From Paraphaeosphaeria minitans (Eukaryota > Ascomycota > Dothideomycetes > Pleosporales > Didymosphaeriaceae), in NCBI GenBank assembly GCA_015832175.1, contig WJXW01000008.1, positions 248,001 to 312,000 of the forward strand: 64,000 nt of DNA. Reading direction: 5' to 3'. Every line of letters begins with the position of its first letter. Within the stretch, counting starts at the first letter, position 1. The translations under genes were made by a program, and so were the position numbers. The notes below the pieces were generated by a model. It had not been told where the DNA came from. It saw only the letters and a list, made by a program, of their open reading frames with translations, and did no database searches. Below, one piece after another: positions 32,722 through 44,304 of this stretch.

Positions 32722-33619
32722 ATGTCCTGGACCGGTCCGTCGCACGCTGCCCTCTCCCCCGCAGCCGGGACCACGATGCTCACACCCGCGCAGGCTTCAA
32801 GAAGGGCGTCAACCGCGCGACGACACAGGTGCTCATGAAAACGGGCCAGGTCGAGCGCACAAATGACCGCGACTACGAGACGGAGCTGCGGTATGCCCCC
32901 GTCCCCCCTCGCACGCCCTCGCACAGCCCTGACATGCGCGCAGCCGCTACCGCACCATGGAAACCGCCGCCAACAAGCTCCAGAAAGAGGCCAAGGGCTA
33001 CCTCGACTCTCTGCGCGCCATGACGGCCTCGCAGATGCGCATCGCCGAGACCATCGACGCCTTCTACGGCGACGCCGGCGCCAAGGACGGCGTCTCGCGC
33101 TCCTACAAGCAGGCCGTCACCGACCTCGACGCCGAGACGATCAAAGCCCTCGATGGGCCGTACCGCACCACCGTCCTCGACCCCATCCAGCGCTTCTGCT
33201 CCTACTTCCCCGACATCAACGCCTGCATCACCAAGCGCGACCACAAGGCCCTCGACTACGACCGCACGCGCGCCCAGGTCAAGAAGCTGACCGACAAGCC
33301 CGACAAGGACGTCACCAAGCTGCCGCGCGCCGAGAAGGACGAGCAGATGGCAAAGGCCTCGTATGATCAGCTCAACGAGATGCTGACCACCGAGCTGCCG
33401 CAGCTCATCGACTTGCGCGTGCCGTATCTGGACCCCAGCTTCGAGGCCCTCGTCAAGATCCAGCTCCGCTTCTGCGCCGAGGCGTACTCGCGGATGGCCC
33501 AGGTGCAGCAGTATCTCGACGCCGACACAAGAGACCAGTACGCGCAGGGCGAGCTGGACGCAAAGGTCGAGGAGGTGCTGCAGGAGATCCGCGACCTGAG
33601 CATCGCGGGGACGGTGTAA
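32722..33619 (+). CDS. BAR-domain protein, Rvs161/Hob3 orthologue
   Basis: 261 residues, almost entirely an N-BAR domain, which dimerises and bends membranes during endocytosis and actin-patch function. Three exons: 32722-32734 (13 nt), 32794-32890 and 32944-33619. The first codes only MSWT plus one base, then GFKKGVNRATTQVLMKTGQ follows as in all fungal orthologues. Highly conserved: GYLDSLRAMTASQMRIAETI, DAETIKALDGPYRTTVLDP and the end VEEVLQEIRDLSIAGTV. The first donor is GTCCGT, with C at +3, unusual for a fungal donor. Family identity is very clear. Confidence 0.95.
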
Positions 33620-33974
33620 TGTTGGGGTCGGGGCGCTGGGTCAAGGGCGACTTTCTTGTTTGGCATTTAGCATTGAGGCATTGGGACACCTTGGTTGGGG
33701 TCGAGAGGCAAGGGCGTACGGGACAGACGGACGCTTCGATATCACTGCCGGACGCTGGCTGTGCGAGGCAGACGCCGTAATCTTTTTTGGACCACGTGCT
33801 GTGATTTGACGGGTCGGTGACAGACATATTGTATATCCTTCTCTAGAACAACAAAATACGCATGCAGTTCTACTCCCCAGATCCATCGACGCAACCAGTG
33901 CCTGCAGCGCTCCCTAGGCCCACGTATCGTACACATTGTTTTACACACGCATATACAGCCGCCTTTGCACAGAC
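33620..33974. other. convergent intergenic region
   Basis: 355 bp between the stop codons of the BAR-protein gene and PGS1. Nothing recognised beyond expected 3' UTRs. Confidence 0.5.
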
Positions 33975-35777
33975 TCACAAAGCCCCTCCCAACACCTTCA
34001 CCAGCCACATCGACAACCGCACGCTAACGCCGACCCTTCTCTCCGGCTTCTCAAACTCCGTCTCATCCACCCTAGACGCGTACTCGGCGAGCCACTTGAC
34101 TTCGTCGCCCAGCCTGCGCCTCAGCCCGGGGTCGCTCGTCGCAATAACCACGTTGGCCTCGAGATCGAGCTCGTAGCTTCGCTTGGTGTAGTTGCTCGAG
34201 CCGACGACGGTGAGACTCGGATCTTCCTGCTGCGGCATCTCCGCAACGTCGCCAGAGCGAGGAGCCGACGACGCCGCAGACGGAGAAGAAGAAGGAGAGG
34301 GAAAAGAAACCCACAGGCCCTTGGCGTGATACGTCCACCCGTCCTCGTCGCCGACTTTACCCCTCCGCCACTCCTTGAGCGCAATGGCCTCGTCAAGCCC
34401 CTCGTACCGGACCTTGCGCAGGAACATCTTGCTCAGATGCGTGTAAGCGTCCGGCAGCATCCCGCTGACGCCTTTGCTGCCGTAGAAGCCGTTCGCGAAG
34501 GGGTGCGCGGTGAGCACGGTGCCGGAGCGGGGCTGCGTGGAGAGCAGCAGGCGCCGGAAGGACGGCGTCATGTTGAAGTAGCCCGCGGTGAAGGTCCACG
34601 TGCTGCCGCGGAGGGGGGCGCGGGCGAGGGAGGACAGGATGGTGGTGAGGGCGGGGAGTTCGGTGGAGGTGTCGTCGGGGAGGAGGGGGACGAGGGAGAG
34701 GATGGGGTAGATGGTGGTCGTTGTGGGGCCGGCGATGGGGGCGGGGGAATTGGAGGGCGTGAGGAGAGGGGCGAGATGGGCGGCGGCGGCTTTTCGGAAG
34801 GCTGGGGGGGACACGAGGGGCGAGGGTGCGGCGTTGGAGGATGGCCAGGACATGGTGTACCCCGCCTGCGTGGCGGCGGGCTGGATGTCGAAGGAAAGCG
34901 CGGCGACGCCGGCGTGGATCTTGCTGAAGTACTCCGCCAGCCGCGCGTCCTTGAGGAGGTGGTACCGGTCCTGGCGGTTGGTGAAGTAGTCACCGGACAA
35001 ATTCGCGCCGCTCATGATGACCTCGTCGTCCACGCCGTACAGCTTCATGTGCTGCAGGCCCCAGCCCTCGTTGATGCGGTTTGGAATGACCTTTTTGCGG
35101 AGGCCGGTCAGGTTGGGCGTGTGGAACATGCGGACTTGGACGCGGGACCCGAATTCGGCGATGAGGGGCGCGAGGAGGGAGGCACATGAGGCGTTTGGGG
35201 ATTCTCGGGTGCCGCGGAGGGCGTCGGTGAGGAAGGAGATGCGTAGGTTGGGGTTGGCGAGGAGGGCGGTGCGGATGGTGGCGATGAGTTCGTGTTCGGT
35301 TTTGCCCATGTAGAGGGTGCTGAGGTAGATGCGGGATTGGGCTTTTGATATTTTGTCCTGGTTTGTGTGTCAGGAGATTATTGAGTCTTTGGTAGGAAAA
35401 GAAGAGAATTAGAGATGCGGATGGATGACTGGGAGGCTGAGGCTTGTTTCAACTGTATATCTAATTGAAGTTTGGATCATTGCATGATGAACAGGAGACC
35501 ACGTGAGACCAACCTTTAGTGTTTCGTAAAACTCCGAGGGTGTCTTCAGAATCTCTATCTGATCGGGCTGGACCTCGAATCTAGGTGCAATCTTGTCCAA
35601 ATCGGTCGTTATAGTGGCCAGCATCGACGCTTGGAACTGCGGTGTGGATGAACTCATTGAAGGGGCGTTGGCTGTCGAATACTTCCGCGCGCATTGGACT
35701 GGCCGTGTCCGGACTGGTATTCTGCGTCGTAACGCGATTCGAGGCCCTTGTGCCCTCAAGCAGCTTCGTACTATCAT
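33975..35777 (-). CDS. phosphatidylglycerophosphate synthase, PLD type (PGS1)
   Basis: CDP-diacylglycerol:glycerol-3-phosphate 3-phosphatidyltransferase, the first committed step of cardiolipin synthesis in mitochondria; 548 residues. Exons 35777-35514 and 35357-33975, with a 156-nt intron joining SEFYETLK to DKISKAQSRIYLSTLYMG. The leader MIVRSCLRAQGPRIALRRR is strongly basic. The two PLD (HKD) motifs are HMKLYGVDDEVIMSGANLSG and HAKGLWVSF followed by SSNYTKRSYELDLEAN. A Ser-rich insert (SPSSSPSAASSAP) follows the second HxK. The start is 161 bp from the divergent NDUFA12 start. Confidence 0.92.
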
Positions 35778-35938
35778 TTTGCAATTGCACGCTACAGTGA
35801 ATGTTGTTGCATCTGGAAGTTTTGATGTTGCGCTCCCCCAGGCAGGCTAAACCGCTTTGGTGGGTCGTGGACGGTGCCAAGTAACGACGTCTTGGAGTGC
35901 GTCGCGGCTCCGAACCTCCTCTCTACAACCCCGCCGCC
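35778..35938. promoter_or_regulatory. compact bidirectional promoter, PGS1 / NDUFA12
   Basis: 161 bp between two divergent start codons of mitochondrial-function genes. Its position forces shared promoter sequence. No element was identified. Confidence 0.45.
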
Positions 35939-36729
35939 ATGTCGACGCTTATGAGGACACTGCGGAACCTCCGCAGAATTGGCTTCAAGGTGCGTACTCT
36001 CTCGAGGTTCCCATGTAATTGGCGACCCCAATTGACCTTTTTTCGCAGGAATATGGCCACCAGATGCAGGTACGCGACACCCACGCTTCCACTCCGCCGC
36101 ACTCGCCGCTAACCGCTGCCGTCGGCGAACATAGAACATCGGTATGCTCAGTCTGCAAAAGAAGGGAAAGCACGAAGAGACTGACGGGGCGCAGGTGACA
36201 CCAAAGCCGGAACCTTGATAGGCGCGGACAAGTACGGAAACAAGTACTACGAGAACTTGGCCGAGGAGCTCCCGCGTACGTGAGCACGAATCCGGCATGT
36301 TTTGGTGCAGTCAATTGACGTTCCGGGGCAGTGAGGACACGATGGGTGGACTACAAGGACCAGGAGTTCGAACCGTGAGTTGCGGCGCCGCCCTTCTCCC
36401 GTGCAACGCTGATTGTTTGCAGCTCCCAGATCGAGCCCGGATGGTACGTTCTCCATCCCGAAGCATCTCCGCAGCAGCATCTGATAAGTGCAGGCACGCG
36501 TGGATGTCGTACATGGTCGACAAGGCACCCTCCGTGGACCCTATCCTACAGCGACAAGTGCGCGAGTGGGAGCCCAAGGAGCACCGCCCCACGTTGACGT
36601 GGAGCCGCTCTGGCTACAAGCCGTACAGCACGTATGTTTGCGCGAATCGCCATTTGACTCATGCTAAGTCTCTGCAGGGTCAAGCCCAAGACGTCGCCAT
36701 GGGTACCGGTAGCGAAGGCGCGGCAGTAG
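35939..36729 (+). CDS. NADH:ubiquinone oxidoreductase subunit NDUFA12 (B17.2 type)
   Basis: Accessory subunit of mitochondrial complex I, 137 residues. I read eight exons: 35939-35989, 36049-36069, 36135-36141, 36195-36275, 36332-36374, 36423-36443, 36494-36631 and 36678-36729. All seven introns are GT-AG, 48-65 nt, and the summed coding length is a multiple of three. The product runs STLMRTLRNLRRIGFK, EYGHQMQ, NIGDTKAGTLIGADKYGNKY, LRTRWVDYKDQEFEPSQIEP, HAWMSYMVDKAPSVDP, EHRPTLTWSRSGYKPYST and ends VAKARQ. GTLIGADKYGNKYYE and the RWVDY..EFEPSQIEPGWHAW block are the family hallmarks. Exon 3 is only 7 nt. Confidence 0.93.
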
Positions 36730-36906
36730 ACTGCCGCCTGAACCTATTTCTAGTCATCACTGTACATAACCAACATCCAGTCAGAGTACCAGCCGCAGTG
36801 GCTTCCGCCCTTTGCATGACCGCCCTTTGCGTGATTAGCGTCCGTGCTACGCCCTTGATGTTGAGTTTGTGCAAGACGGGTGCTAGTGACAGTGAAGCGA
36901 AATAGA

Positions 36907-37189
36907 GGCTGCAACTGCATCCTTGCCCATATTTCTTGAGAGATTCAGTGACATGTTCGTTGCATTGTATTAGATATCGTTGCTATCCCAGTCCCACGTG
37001 CGTGTATTTGACGATAAAGACTTTCAGAGGAAGATCAACGAATCTCTTCAAGTGTGGTGCCATGGGCCTTTGAGAAGCGAATTCCAAGCTGCAACTGCAT
37101 CCTTGCCCATAATTGTTGCGAGGTTCAGTAACATGTTAGTTCTATCGCATTGGATAGCGTTGCTGTCCCCGTCTCACGTGCGTCCATGA
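36907..37189. repeat. imperfect direct repeat of about 100 bp
   Basis: A segment at 36907-37008 (GCTGCAACTGCATCCTTGCC onward, through ACATGTT and CACGTGCGT) recurs at 37088-37189 with scattered substitutions. The copies are about 180 bp apart in the same orientation. The first begins within the NDUFA12 3' region. Likely a local duplication. Confidence 0.75.
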
Positions 37190-37249
37190 TCGCCAAGCTC
37201 GCTTCTACCGACCCTTGTTCACGAAGTCGCAAAAGTGCATCAACCCACC

Positions 37250-37250
<1 letters not shown>

Positions 37251-37286
<36 letters not shown>
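37251..37286. repeat. TGGC tetranucleotide microsatellite
   Basis: Nine perfect TGGC units in a row. Confidence 0.95.
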
Positions 37287-37287
<1 letters not shown>

Positions 37288-37485
37288 TGTTAGGCGGTAG
37301 GTACCCCACATAACGGCTGCACGATAATGAAGCGACGGCAGGGCGCGGAGCATGGGTCCCGTAATCGAGGGACTCTGAGAGGTCGGTGGCCATGTGGATT
37401 CTGCACGAGCTCGCACTGGGTCTGGCGGGTCGCAGCATGCGGAGGATGAGGGTGGTGGGTCCCGAGTTCACACACGATATAGTCT

Positions 37486-37577
37486 AGATGGATGGATGGA
37501 TGGATGGCTGGATGGATGGATGGTTGGATGGCTGGATGGCTGGATGGCTGGATGGATGGATGGATAGATGGATAGGT
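37486..37577. repeat. GATG/GCTG tetranucleotide tract
   Basis: About 90 bases of GATG units with interspersed GCTG, GTTG and GATA variants, typical of a decaying microsatellite. Confidence 0.9.
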
Positions 37578-37794
37578 ACGCTGGCGTACTCTCGACAAGG
37601 AACACGGCGCTGGAAAGGGCGGTGGTGGTGTGGATCTGAAGGGAGAGAGGTAGGTAATGGTTTCCCCGGATTTCCATTGATGCGAGATGGGACGCCGTCT
37701 GATGGGCGTCGGCACAGCGATTGGCCTTGTTCGTCTGACTTGTGGGTGGTTCAGATAAGCTGTAACCTGGACTTATTGCGTTGTTCGTCCTACC

Positions 37795-38106
37795 TATGGC
37801 CTTGTCCATCTCATGGCCTCGTCCCTCTCATGGCCTCATCCATCTTACACATGGCCCTGTCCATTTCATGGCCTTGTCCATCTCATGACCTGTCCATCTC
37901 ATGGTTCGTCCATCTCATGGCCTTGTCCATCTAACGGCCTTGTCCATCTAACGGCCTTGTCCATCTTACGGCCTTGTCCATCTTACACATGGCCCTGTTC
38001 ATTTCATGGCCTTGTCCATTTCACGACCTGTCCATCTCAAGGCCTTGTCCATTTCACGACCTGTCCATCTCATGGCCTTGTCCATCTCATGGCTCTGTTC
38101 ATGCTC
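37795..38106. repeat. minisatellite, units like GGCCTTGTCCATCTCAT
   Basis: About 310 bases of tandem units of roughly 14-24 bp built on CCTTGTCCATCTCATGG, with variants (CTAACGG, CTTACGG, TTTCACGAC) and a longer unit with TTACACATGGCCCTG. Period and sequence vary between neighbours, so this is an imperfect minisatellite, not a spaced-repeat array. Confidence 0.85.
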
Positions 38107-38786
38107 ATGATGAGTACAGCGGCTAGCACCGTCCGTGTTGGGACCGTCTACGCATCGGCAAGCACAAATACGCGGATGAGCGGGCGACCTTCCGCATGGC
38201 GACTTGTGCAGGGAATGCATTCACACTGCAGCAGCACGGGAACAGCAGAGCCCGTGCGTGACTCAGAGCGGTGAGTAGGGCGGGTCGGCGCCGCGAACGA
38301 CGATGCTGGCGCCTGCGCTGCGACGGTTTGCAGCTCGACAAGTACGTTCCATAGCTGGCTGGCGGCTGGCTGGCATACCACGGCTGTGGACATCTAGATA
38401 TCTTCCCACGCCCCCTGCAAGCGGAAGCCCGAAGCTGTGGACATTGGAGCGTTCGGCTATTCGACCATTGACCTTCGACCACCGGCGCCGAGGTTCCGAC
38501 GTTGCTCGTATCAACCGCGCGGGACCAACGTCAGTGCGGCGAGCAAGAGTGGAGCGCTTTCGATTCTACTATTTCCTCCCAGGCCACGCTTGCCACATTC
38601 TCTGCACCGCCGGGACGGGCTAATTGCATCAAGCGCGACGGCGGCGTTTTGCCATTGTTTTCTGGACCGACCTACAAATGCCCACCTGCGCCTGCCGCTC
38701 ATAGTCTGGACCGCTGACCGACCGACTGCTTCCCACCCTTCTTCTGACAGCGCCAAGAGGACTGCGCAAGAGGCCTCGCGACAAGC

Positions 38787-41700
38787 ATGTTCGCCCGCTG
38801 CAACGGCCCGCTCTGGCGCCTGGATGACTTCTCGTCCTGCTTCGAGTTTGAGTAGGTGCTTTTCTCTTCTGATTCCTTCTGCCGGGGATTGCTGTTCTCC
38901 GCAAATCACGATACTGGGTCGACTACGTCAAGAACTTTGCCCGGACCATTTGCACCCACACAACTTCGTGGTCGTATGGGGATTTCCGGAGAAGCATATG
39001 CCCATCTGACTTGAACCCGTATGGGAATTTCGGGAGAAGCAAATGTCCATCTGACTGGAATCTTGCTAACTTGCCCAGCTATCTTCAGACATTGATTCCC
39101 CTCGCATTCTGCGCCTTGTCACTCCTTTACCTCGCATTCCAGCTATACCAGGAAGCGAAAGCGTCCAAGTACTACCATGCCTACTCAATACTCCAAGATC
39201 CTCTCCAGCCGTGGTCAATACACAGCCGCCACTATGATGGCGACGACCCAGATTCCAGCGATGACGACGAGTTCGATCGCAACGAGCAACTGGCTTTACA
39301 TCCGACCGCCAGTCGTCAAACCACGTCTACGATGGCAGTAACCAAGCCGCGCGGCGAAGTCACAATCGTTGTGCTTGAAGAGATGGCTGTGCTGGCAGCA
39401 TTGGGTGTGCGTGTGGCAATGTTTTTGACCGAAGCATATGGTCCCAAGGGCAGGATCGCCGCTATTGCCGGCATCGCCATATGGGCATACGTTGCGACGC
39501 TGGCTTCGCTGAGGCTCCTCATGTCGAGCACAAGCCGGCTATCGTTCCCTAGGCTTTGGTATCATACGGCATTCATCTACGGGGTTCAATGGATCTTGAC
39601 CGTCCTCGTTTTCCGATCCGCCATCATCCATCCTCGCTCGTCTCTCCACCAGAGATTGACCATCGCCGATTTTGCTCTCAATTCAGTACTTTTAATAATA
39701 GCTCTATCTTCACGGAGAGGAAATAAGGCCGTCGAACTCGAATACGAGGGCGACATCATGCCCTCGCGTGAACCTATCGCGAGTGTCTTCTCTCTCGCTA
39801 CCTTCTCGTGGGTGGATTCGATCGTTTGGACCGGATACAAGAAGACATACGAGCTGTCTGATGTGTGGAATCTCACACCGAAAGACAAAGCAGCGGCAGT
39901 AATCGCAGACTACCGACAAGTGAAAAAGACGTCCTCTCTGGCATTCCACTTTTTAAAGCACTTCAAACGCGGTTTGCTGATCCAGGCTGCATGGGCCGCT
40001 CTGTCGGGTGTCATCGCTTTCGCTCCGACACTGCTTCTGAAGGCTATCCTGGAATATGTCGAAGCGCCAGAGTATACTCCAAAGAATGCGGCATGGTTTT
40101 ACGTGATCCTTCTGTTCGTCTCGGGATGTTTATCTGCCCTTGCTGACGGCCACGCGTTATGGATCGGACGCAAGGTTTGCATTCGCTTGCGCGCCATCGT
40201 TATCGGCGAAATTTATGCCAAAGCGCTCAAGCGAAGAGCTGGTGCGGGTGTCGACAGAGTGCTGGGCGAGGACAAGAATAAGAAGTCCGAAGACGAGCCA
40301 CAGCCTGGACGATTGAAGAAGATGATGACCTTTGGACGGAAGAAGAAGAAGACGACCCAGGCGGACCAAGCTCAGAAGGACAACGAAGAAAACTCGGCCG
40401 ATTCGCAAGTCACGACCGGAGCCATCATCAACTTGATGGCCGTGGATGCGTTCAAGGTCAGCGAGATTTGCGCTTATCTTCATTTCCTGTGGGCCAACAC
40501 TCCTGTCATGATCATCGGCGCAGTCACACTTTTATACACCATTCTCGGATACAGCTCGATTGCGGGTATTGGGATGATGGTGTTCCTACTTCCAGTCAAT
40601 CTTTATGTGTCAAAGCAGTTCTCCAGCATCCAGAAGTTAATTCTAGCGGCTACCGATGCCCGGATTCATACCACCAACGAGGTTCTAACAAATATCCGCA
40701 TCATCAAGTACTTCGCATGGGAACAACGGTTTATCGGGCAGGTCAACGAAAAGCGGGCCCTGGAGCTGAAGCACCTGAAGAGGAGATATTTGCTTTGGGC
40801 GATTGCTGCCACGGTCTGGTCAGGAACGCCGATCTTAATTACTTTCCTCTCCTTCCTCGTGTACACGAAGGTGGAAAACAAGGATCTTGTGCCCTCTGTT
40901 GCTTTCACCGCCTTGTCCCTCTTCCAGATTCTCAGGATACCGCTGGATCAATTGGCCGATATGGTTGCTCACGTTCAAGAATCCAAGGTTTCGGTTGATC
41001 GTATCGAAGAATATCTCAACGAACCGGAAACTGATAAATACACTCAGCTGGTGACGCACAAGAAAGACGCAGATGGAGCGCCTCTCATTGGGTTCGAAAA
41101 TGGCACATTCAGCTGGGGCGGAAAGGACATGCAAGATAAGACAGCCGCGGAAGCTTTCAAGCTCATGGACCTCAATCTGCGCTTCAAGGTTGGTGACCTA
41201 AATGTCATCGTTGGCCCGACCGGCTCTGGAAAGACCTCGCTACTGATGGCCCTGCTCGGAGAAATGACAAAACTGAAGGGCGATGTCTACCTACCTGGAG
41301 GCCGTAGCCGTGAGGATCTGAAACTCCACCCAGAGACCGGACTTACGGAAAGCATCGCCTACTGCGCGCAGCAGGCATGGCTTGTCAACGGATCAGTAAA
41401 AGACAACATCGTTTTCGCGAGCCATTTCGACGCGAAGCGGTATAATGATGTCATTGTCACATGTTGCCTTCAGCGCGATCTAGAGATATTAGACGCTGGA
41501 GACGAGACACTTGTTGGAGACAAGGGTGTCACGCTGTCGGGAGGCCAGAAACAGCGCATTTCACTCGCTCGTGCTCTTTACAGCAGAGCACGACACGTCC
41601 TGCTCGACGATGTTCTCAGTGCCGTCGACTCCCATACCGCCAAATGGATTTTCGACAAAGCATTGATGGGCCCGCTCATGTACAACCGTACATGCATCCT

Positions 41701-44304
41701 CGTCACTCACAATGTCAGCTTGTGTCTACCCGAGGCGGGTTTTGCCGTCGCGCTGGAAAATGGTAGGGTAACGGCTCAAGGTACAACCAATGAGATCATC
41801 GATTCCGGCAAACTCAGCGATGACATCTCGAAATCCAGTCCTGCGTCTCGCGGTGCGTCGAGGGTGCCCTCAAAAGTCAACGTACCAGGCGATGTTGCCG
41901 AAGAGGTCGACCGCACCAACGTTGCGGCGAATGGAAGTGCGAACGGCCTCGCAGACCCTAAGAAGACCCCAGCCAGCAACACGCAAGAAGAGACCAAGGC
42001 TGAAGGAGGTGTAAAGATAGGCATCATTCTTATGTATCTGAAGGCTATGGGCCCATGGTACTACTGGGTTGGTGCTGCCATATCTTTCGCGGCTCAGCAG
42101 GTGTCCTCTGTATCTACGAATATCTGGATCCGATCCTGGGCTAATGCGTACGCGGACAAGAACATGCAGGTCATGGGCTCTCACCACAAGACACCGATTA
42201 CGCATGCACCCACATTCAATGGAGTTGGCACCTGTCTGACCAGCGGCACATGCAGCTGGGCCATGCCGTACTTCAACAATAATCAACCGACGTCACACCG
42301 GTACTCTTACGGTCTAATGCAAACAAACATTGCGAAGCAGGATACCGAGGTTGATTCTACTTACTACCTCACTGTGTATGCTGTCCTCGGCTTGGTTTTC
42401 ATGATCATCACGTTTGTGAGAGAGGGTTTCTTGTTTGCAGGTTCATTGACAGCTTCGAGGCGGATTCACGAGAGACTGATCCAGAAGATTACACATGCGA
42501 AGTTCCGCTTCTTCGACCAGACGCCGCTAGGTCAGCTGATGAACCGTTTTTCGAAGGACATCGAGTCCGTGGATCAGGAGGTACGTACTCATCCACCATT
42601 ACAGTATACCTTTGCTAACTGAACTAGGTCGCTCCTGTGGCGATCGGTGTGGTGCACTGTCTTGCATCCATCATCACCATCGTGATCCTGATCTCAGTCA
42701 TCACCCCGGGCTTTCTCATCGCTGGCTTCTTCATCACTGTACTCTACGCTTTGATCGGCATGTTCTACTTAAACTCGTCCCGAGACCTTAAACGACTCGA
42801 ATCCGTGCACCGAAGCCCGTTGTACCAGCAGTTCGGCGAGACGCTCTCTGGTATGACGACAATCCGAGCTTACGGCGACGAGCGACGATTCATCCGCGAG
42901 AATTTCAGCAAGATCAACACCCAACACCGACCGTTCATCTACTTGTGGGCCGCTAACAGATGGCTCGCTTTCCGAGTTGATGTTGTTGGAGCGCTGGTAT
43001 CTTTCTTCGCAGGAGTCTTCGTGGTCCGGAACGTCGGCCGTATCGATGCGGGTGCCGCCGGATTGGCACTAACCTATGCTGTGACGTTCACTGAGAACGT
43101 CTTGTGGTTTGTGCGGTTGTACTCTTCCAACGAGCAGAACATGAACTCGGTGGAGCGTGTCCAGGAGTATCTGGACGTCGACCAGGAAGCACCTGCCGTG
43201 ATACCAGAGAACAGTCCATCGGTCAGCTGGCCCAACAAAGGTGCAGTCGAATTCATCAACTACAGCACAAGATACCGACCGGATTTCGACCTTGTTCTGA
43301 GAAACGTCAGTTTCAAGGTTAAGCCGGGTGAGAAAGTCGGTGTAGTGGGCCGCACCGGTGCTGGCAAAAGCTCCCTAGCACTCGCACTCTTCCGAGCTCT
43401 GGAAGCTGAGCAAGGTCAGATCATCGTCGACGACATCGATGTCAGTAAGATCGGACTTCAAGATCTGCGCAAGAACATCGTAATGGTCCCCCAAGACCCT
43501 ACCTTGTTCACTGGCACGATCCGCAGCAACCTCGACCCCTTTGGCTCTTTCACCGACGAAGAAATCTTCCAGGCTCTGCGTGAAGTGCACCTTATCTCCA
43601 CCTCATCCGTCACAACATCCGGTGCCACCACCCCCGAAGGCGCCACCACACCCAAAGCCATCGAAATCCCCAACCCCACAGCGGGCGCCGTCGTCGCAGA
43701 CGTCAACGGCAGCTACTCCGCCTCGACCGTAAACCCATCCTCCATCCTTGCCAACCGCGACTGGCAGCACGGCAACACTCCCGACGACACCGTCATCATA
43801 ATGCCCTCTGGCGCGGCCACCCTCAACCCCGCGGGCGTTGCCACCCTCGCGCTTAACGCCGACAACAAAAACCCCTTCCGCAACCTCAACTCGCCCGTCA
43901 CGGAGTCGGGCTCGAATCTCTCCCAGGGCCAGCGGCAGCTACTGTGCCTCGCGCGTGCGCTGCTCAAGGCGCCCAAGGTGCTGCTCATGGACGAAGCTAC
44001 GGCGAGCATCGACTACGCGACGGATACGAAGATCCAAGAGACGATCAGGGAGATTCGGAACACGACGATCACGATTGCGCATCGGCTGCAGACGATCATC
44101 GATTACGACAAGGTGCTTGTGCTGGACAAGGGGAGCGTGGATCAGTTTGGTGACCCGCACGATCTGATCCGCGAGCAGGGCGGCAGCTTCAGGAGCATGT
44201 GCGAGACGAGTGGGGAGTTGGAGAGTCTGATGAAAGAGGCGGAGAAGGCGTGGGCCAAGAGGAATGGGCAAAGCAATGGAGAGGGTGAAGGGAAGAAGAA
44301 GTAG
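38787..44304 (+). CDS. ABC transporter, ABCC subfamily (YBT1-like), full length
   Basis: About 1747 residues. Exons: 38787-38851, 39079-42580 and 42628-44304. The start MFARCNGPLWRLDDFSSCFEF is characteristic of YBT1-type fungal ABCC proteins and is joined by a 227-nt intron to DYLQTLIPLAFCALSLLY; intron 2 (47 nt) joins ESVDQE to VAPVAIGVVHC. Architecture is TMD0, TMD1, NBD1, TMD2, NBD2. NBD1: GPTGSGKTSLLM (Lys about 740), LSGGQKQRISLARALY, VLLDDVLSAVD. NBD2: GRTGAGKSSLAL (Lys about 1436), LSQGQRQLLCLARALL, VLLMDEATASID. NBD1 has Asp where the catalytic Glu is expected, usual in ABCC. NBD2 carries a Ser/Thr-rich insert of about 100 residues before its signature. Probably a vacuolar or plasma-membrane exporter of conjugates or bile-acid-like compounds. 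Confidence 0.92.
38973..39062. repeat. 45-bp tandem duplication inside ABC transporter intron 1
   Basis: Two adjacent copies, 38973-39017 and 39018-39062, both beginning CGTATGGG and containing GGAGAAGCA and CCATCTGACT, with a few substitutions. The pair lies directly before the branch site and acceptor of intron 1. Confidence 0.85.

Larger units (their letters stand above)
36730..38786. other. repeat-rich intergenic region
   Basis: About 2 kb without a supported gene but with several repeat classes (separate entries): an imperfect direct repeat, a TGGC microsatellite, a GATG-rich tract and a minisatellite of about 310 bp. Long open frames here arise from repeat translation (for example Trp-Met-Asp-Gly strings) and are not genes. 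The last roughly 400 bases should contain the ABC transporter promoter. Confidence 0.6.

Noticed and set aside
37488..37934. Open frame of about 150 codons beginning with Met-Asp-Gly-Trp repeats
   Set aside because: It is the translation of a GATG/GCTG microsatellite and the start of the minisatellite, not a gene.
37795..38106. Spaced CCTTGTCCATCTCATGG units resembling a CRISPR array
   Set aside because: Units vary in length and sequence, there are no constant-length unique spacers, and the genome is eukaryotic. It is a minisatellite.
39011..39078. ABC transporter start at the ATG at 39011
   Set aside because: It lies in the tandemly duplicated part of intron 1; the upstream exon encodes MFARCNGPLWRLDDFSSCFEF, the conserved start of the family, and splices in frame.
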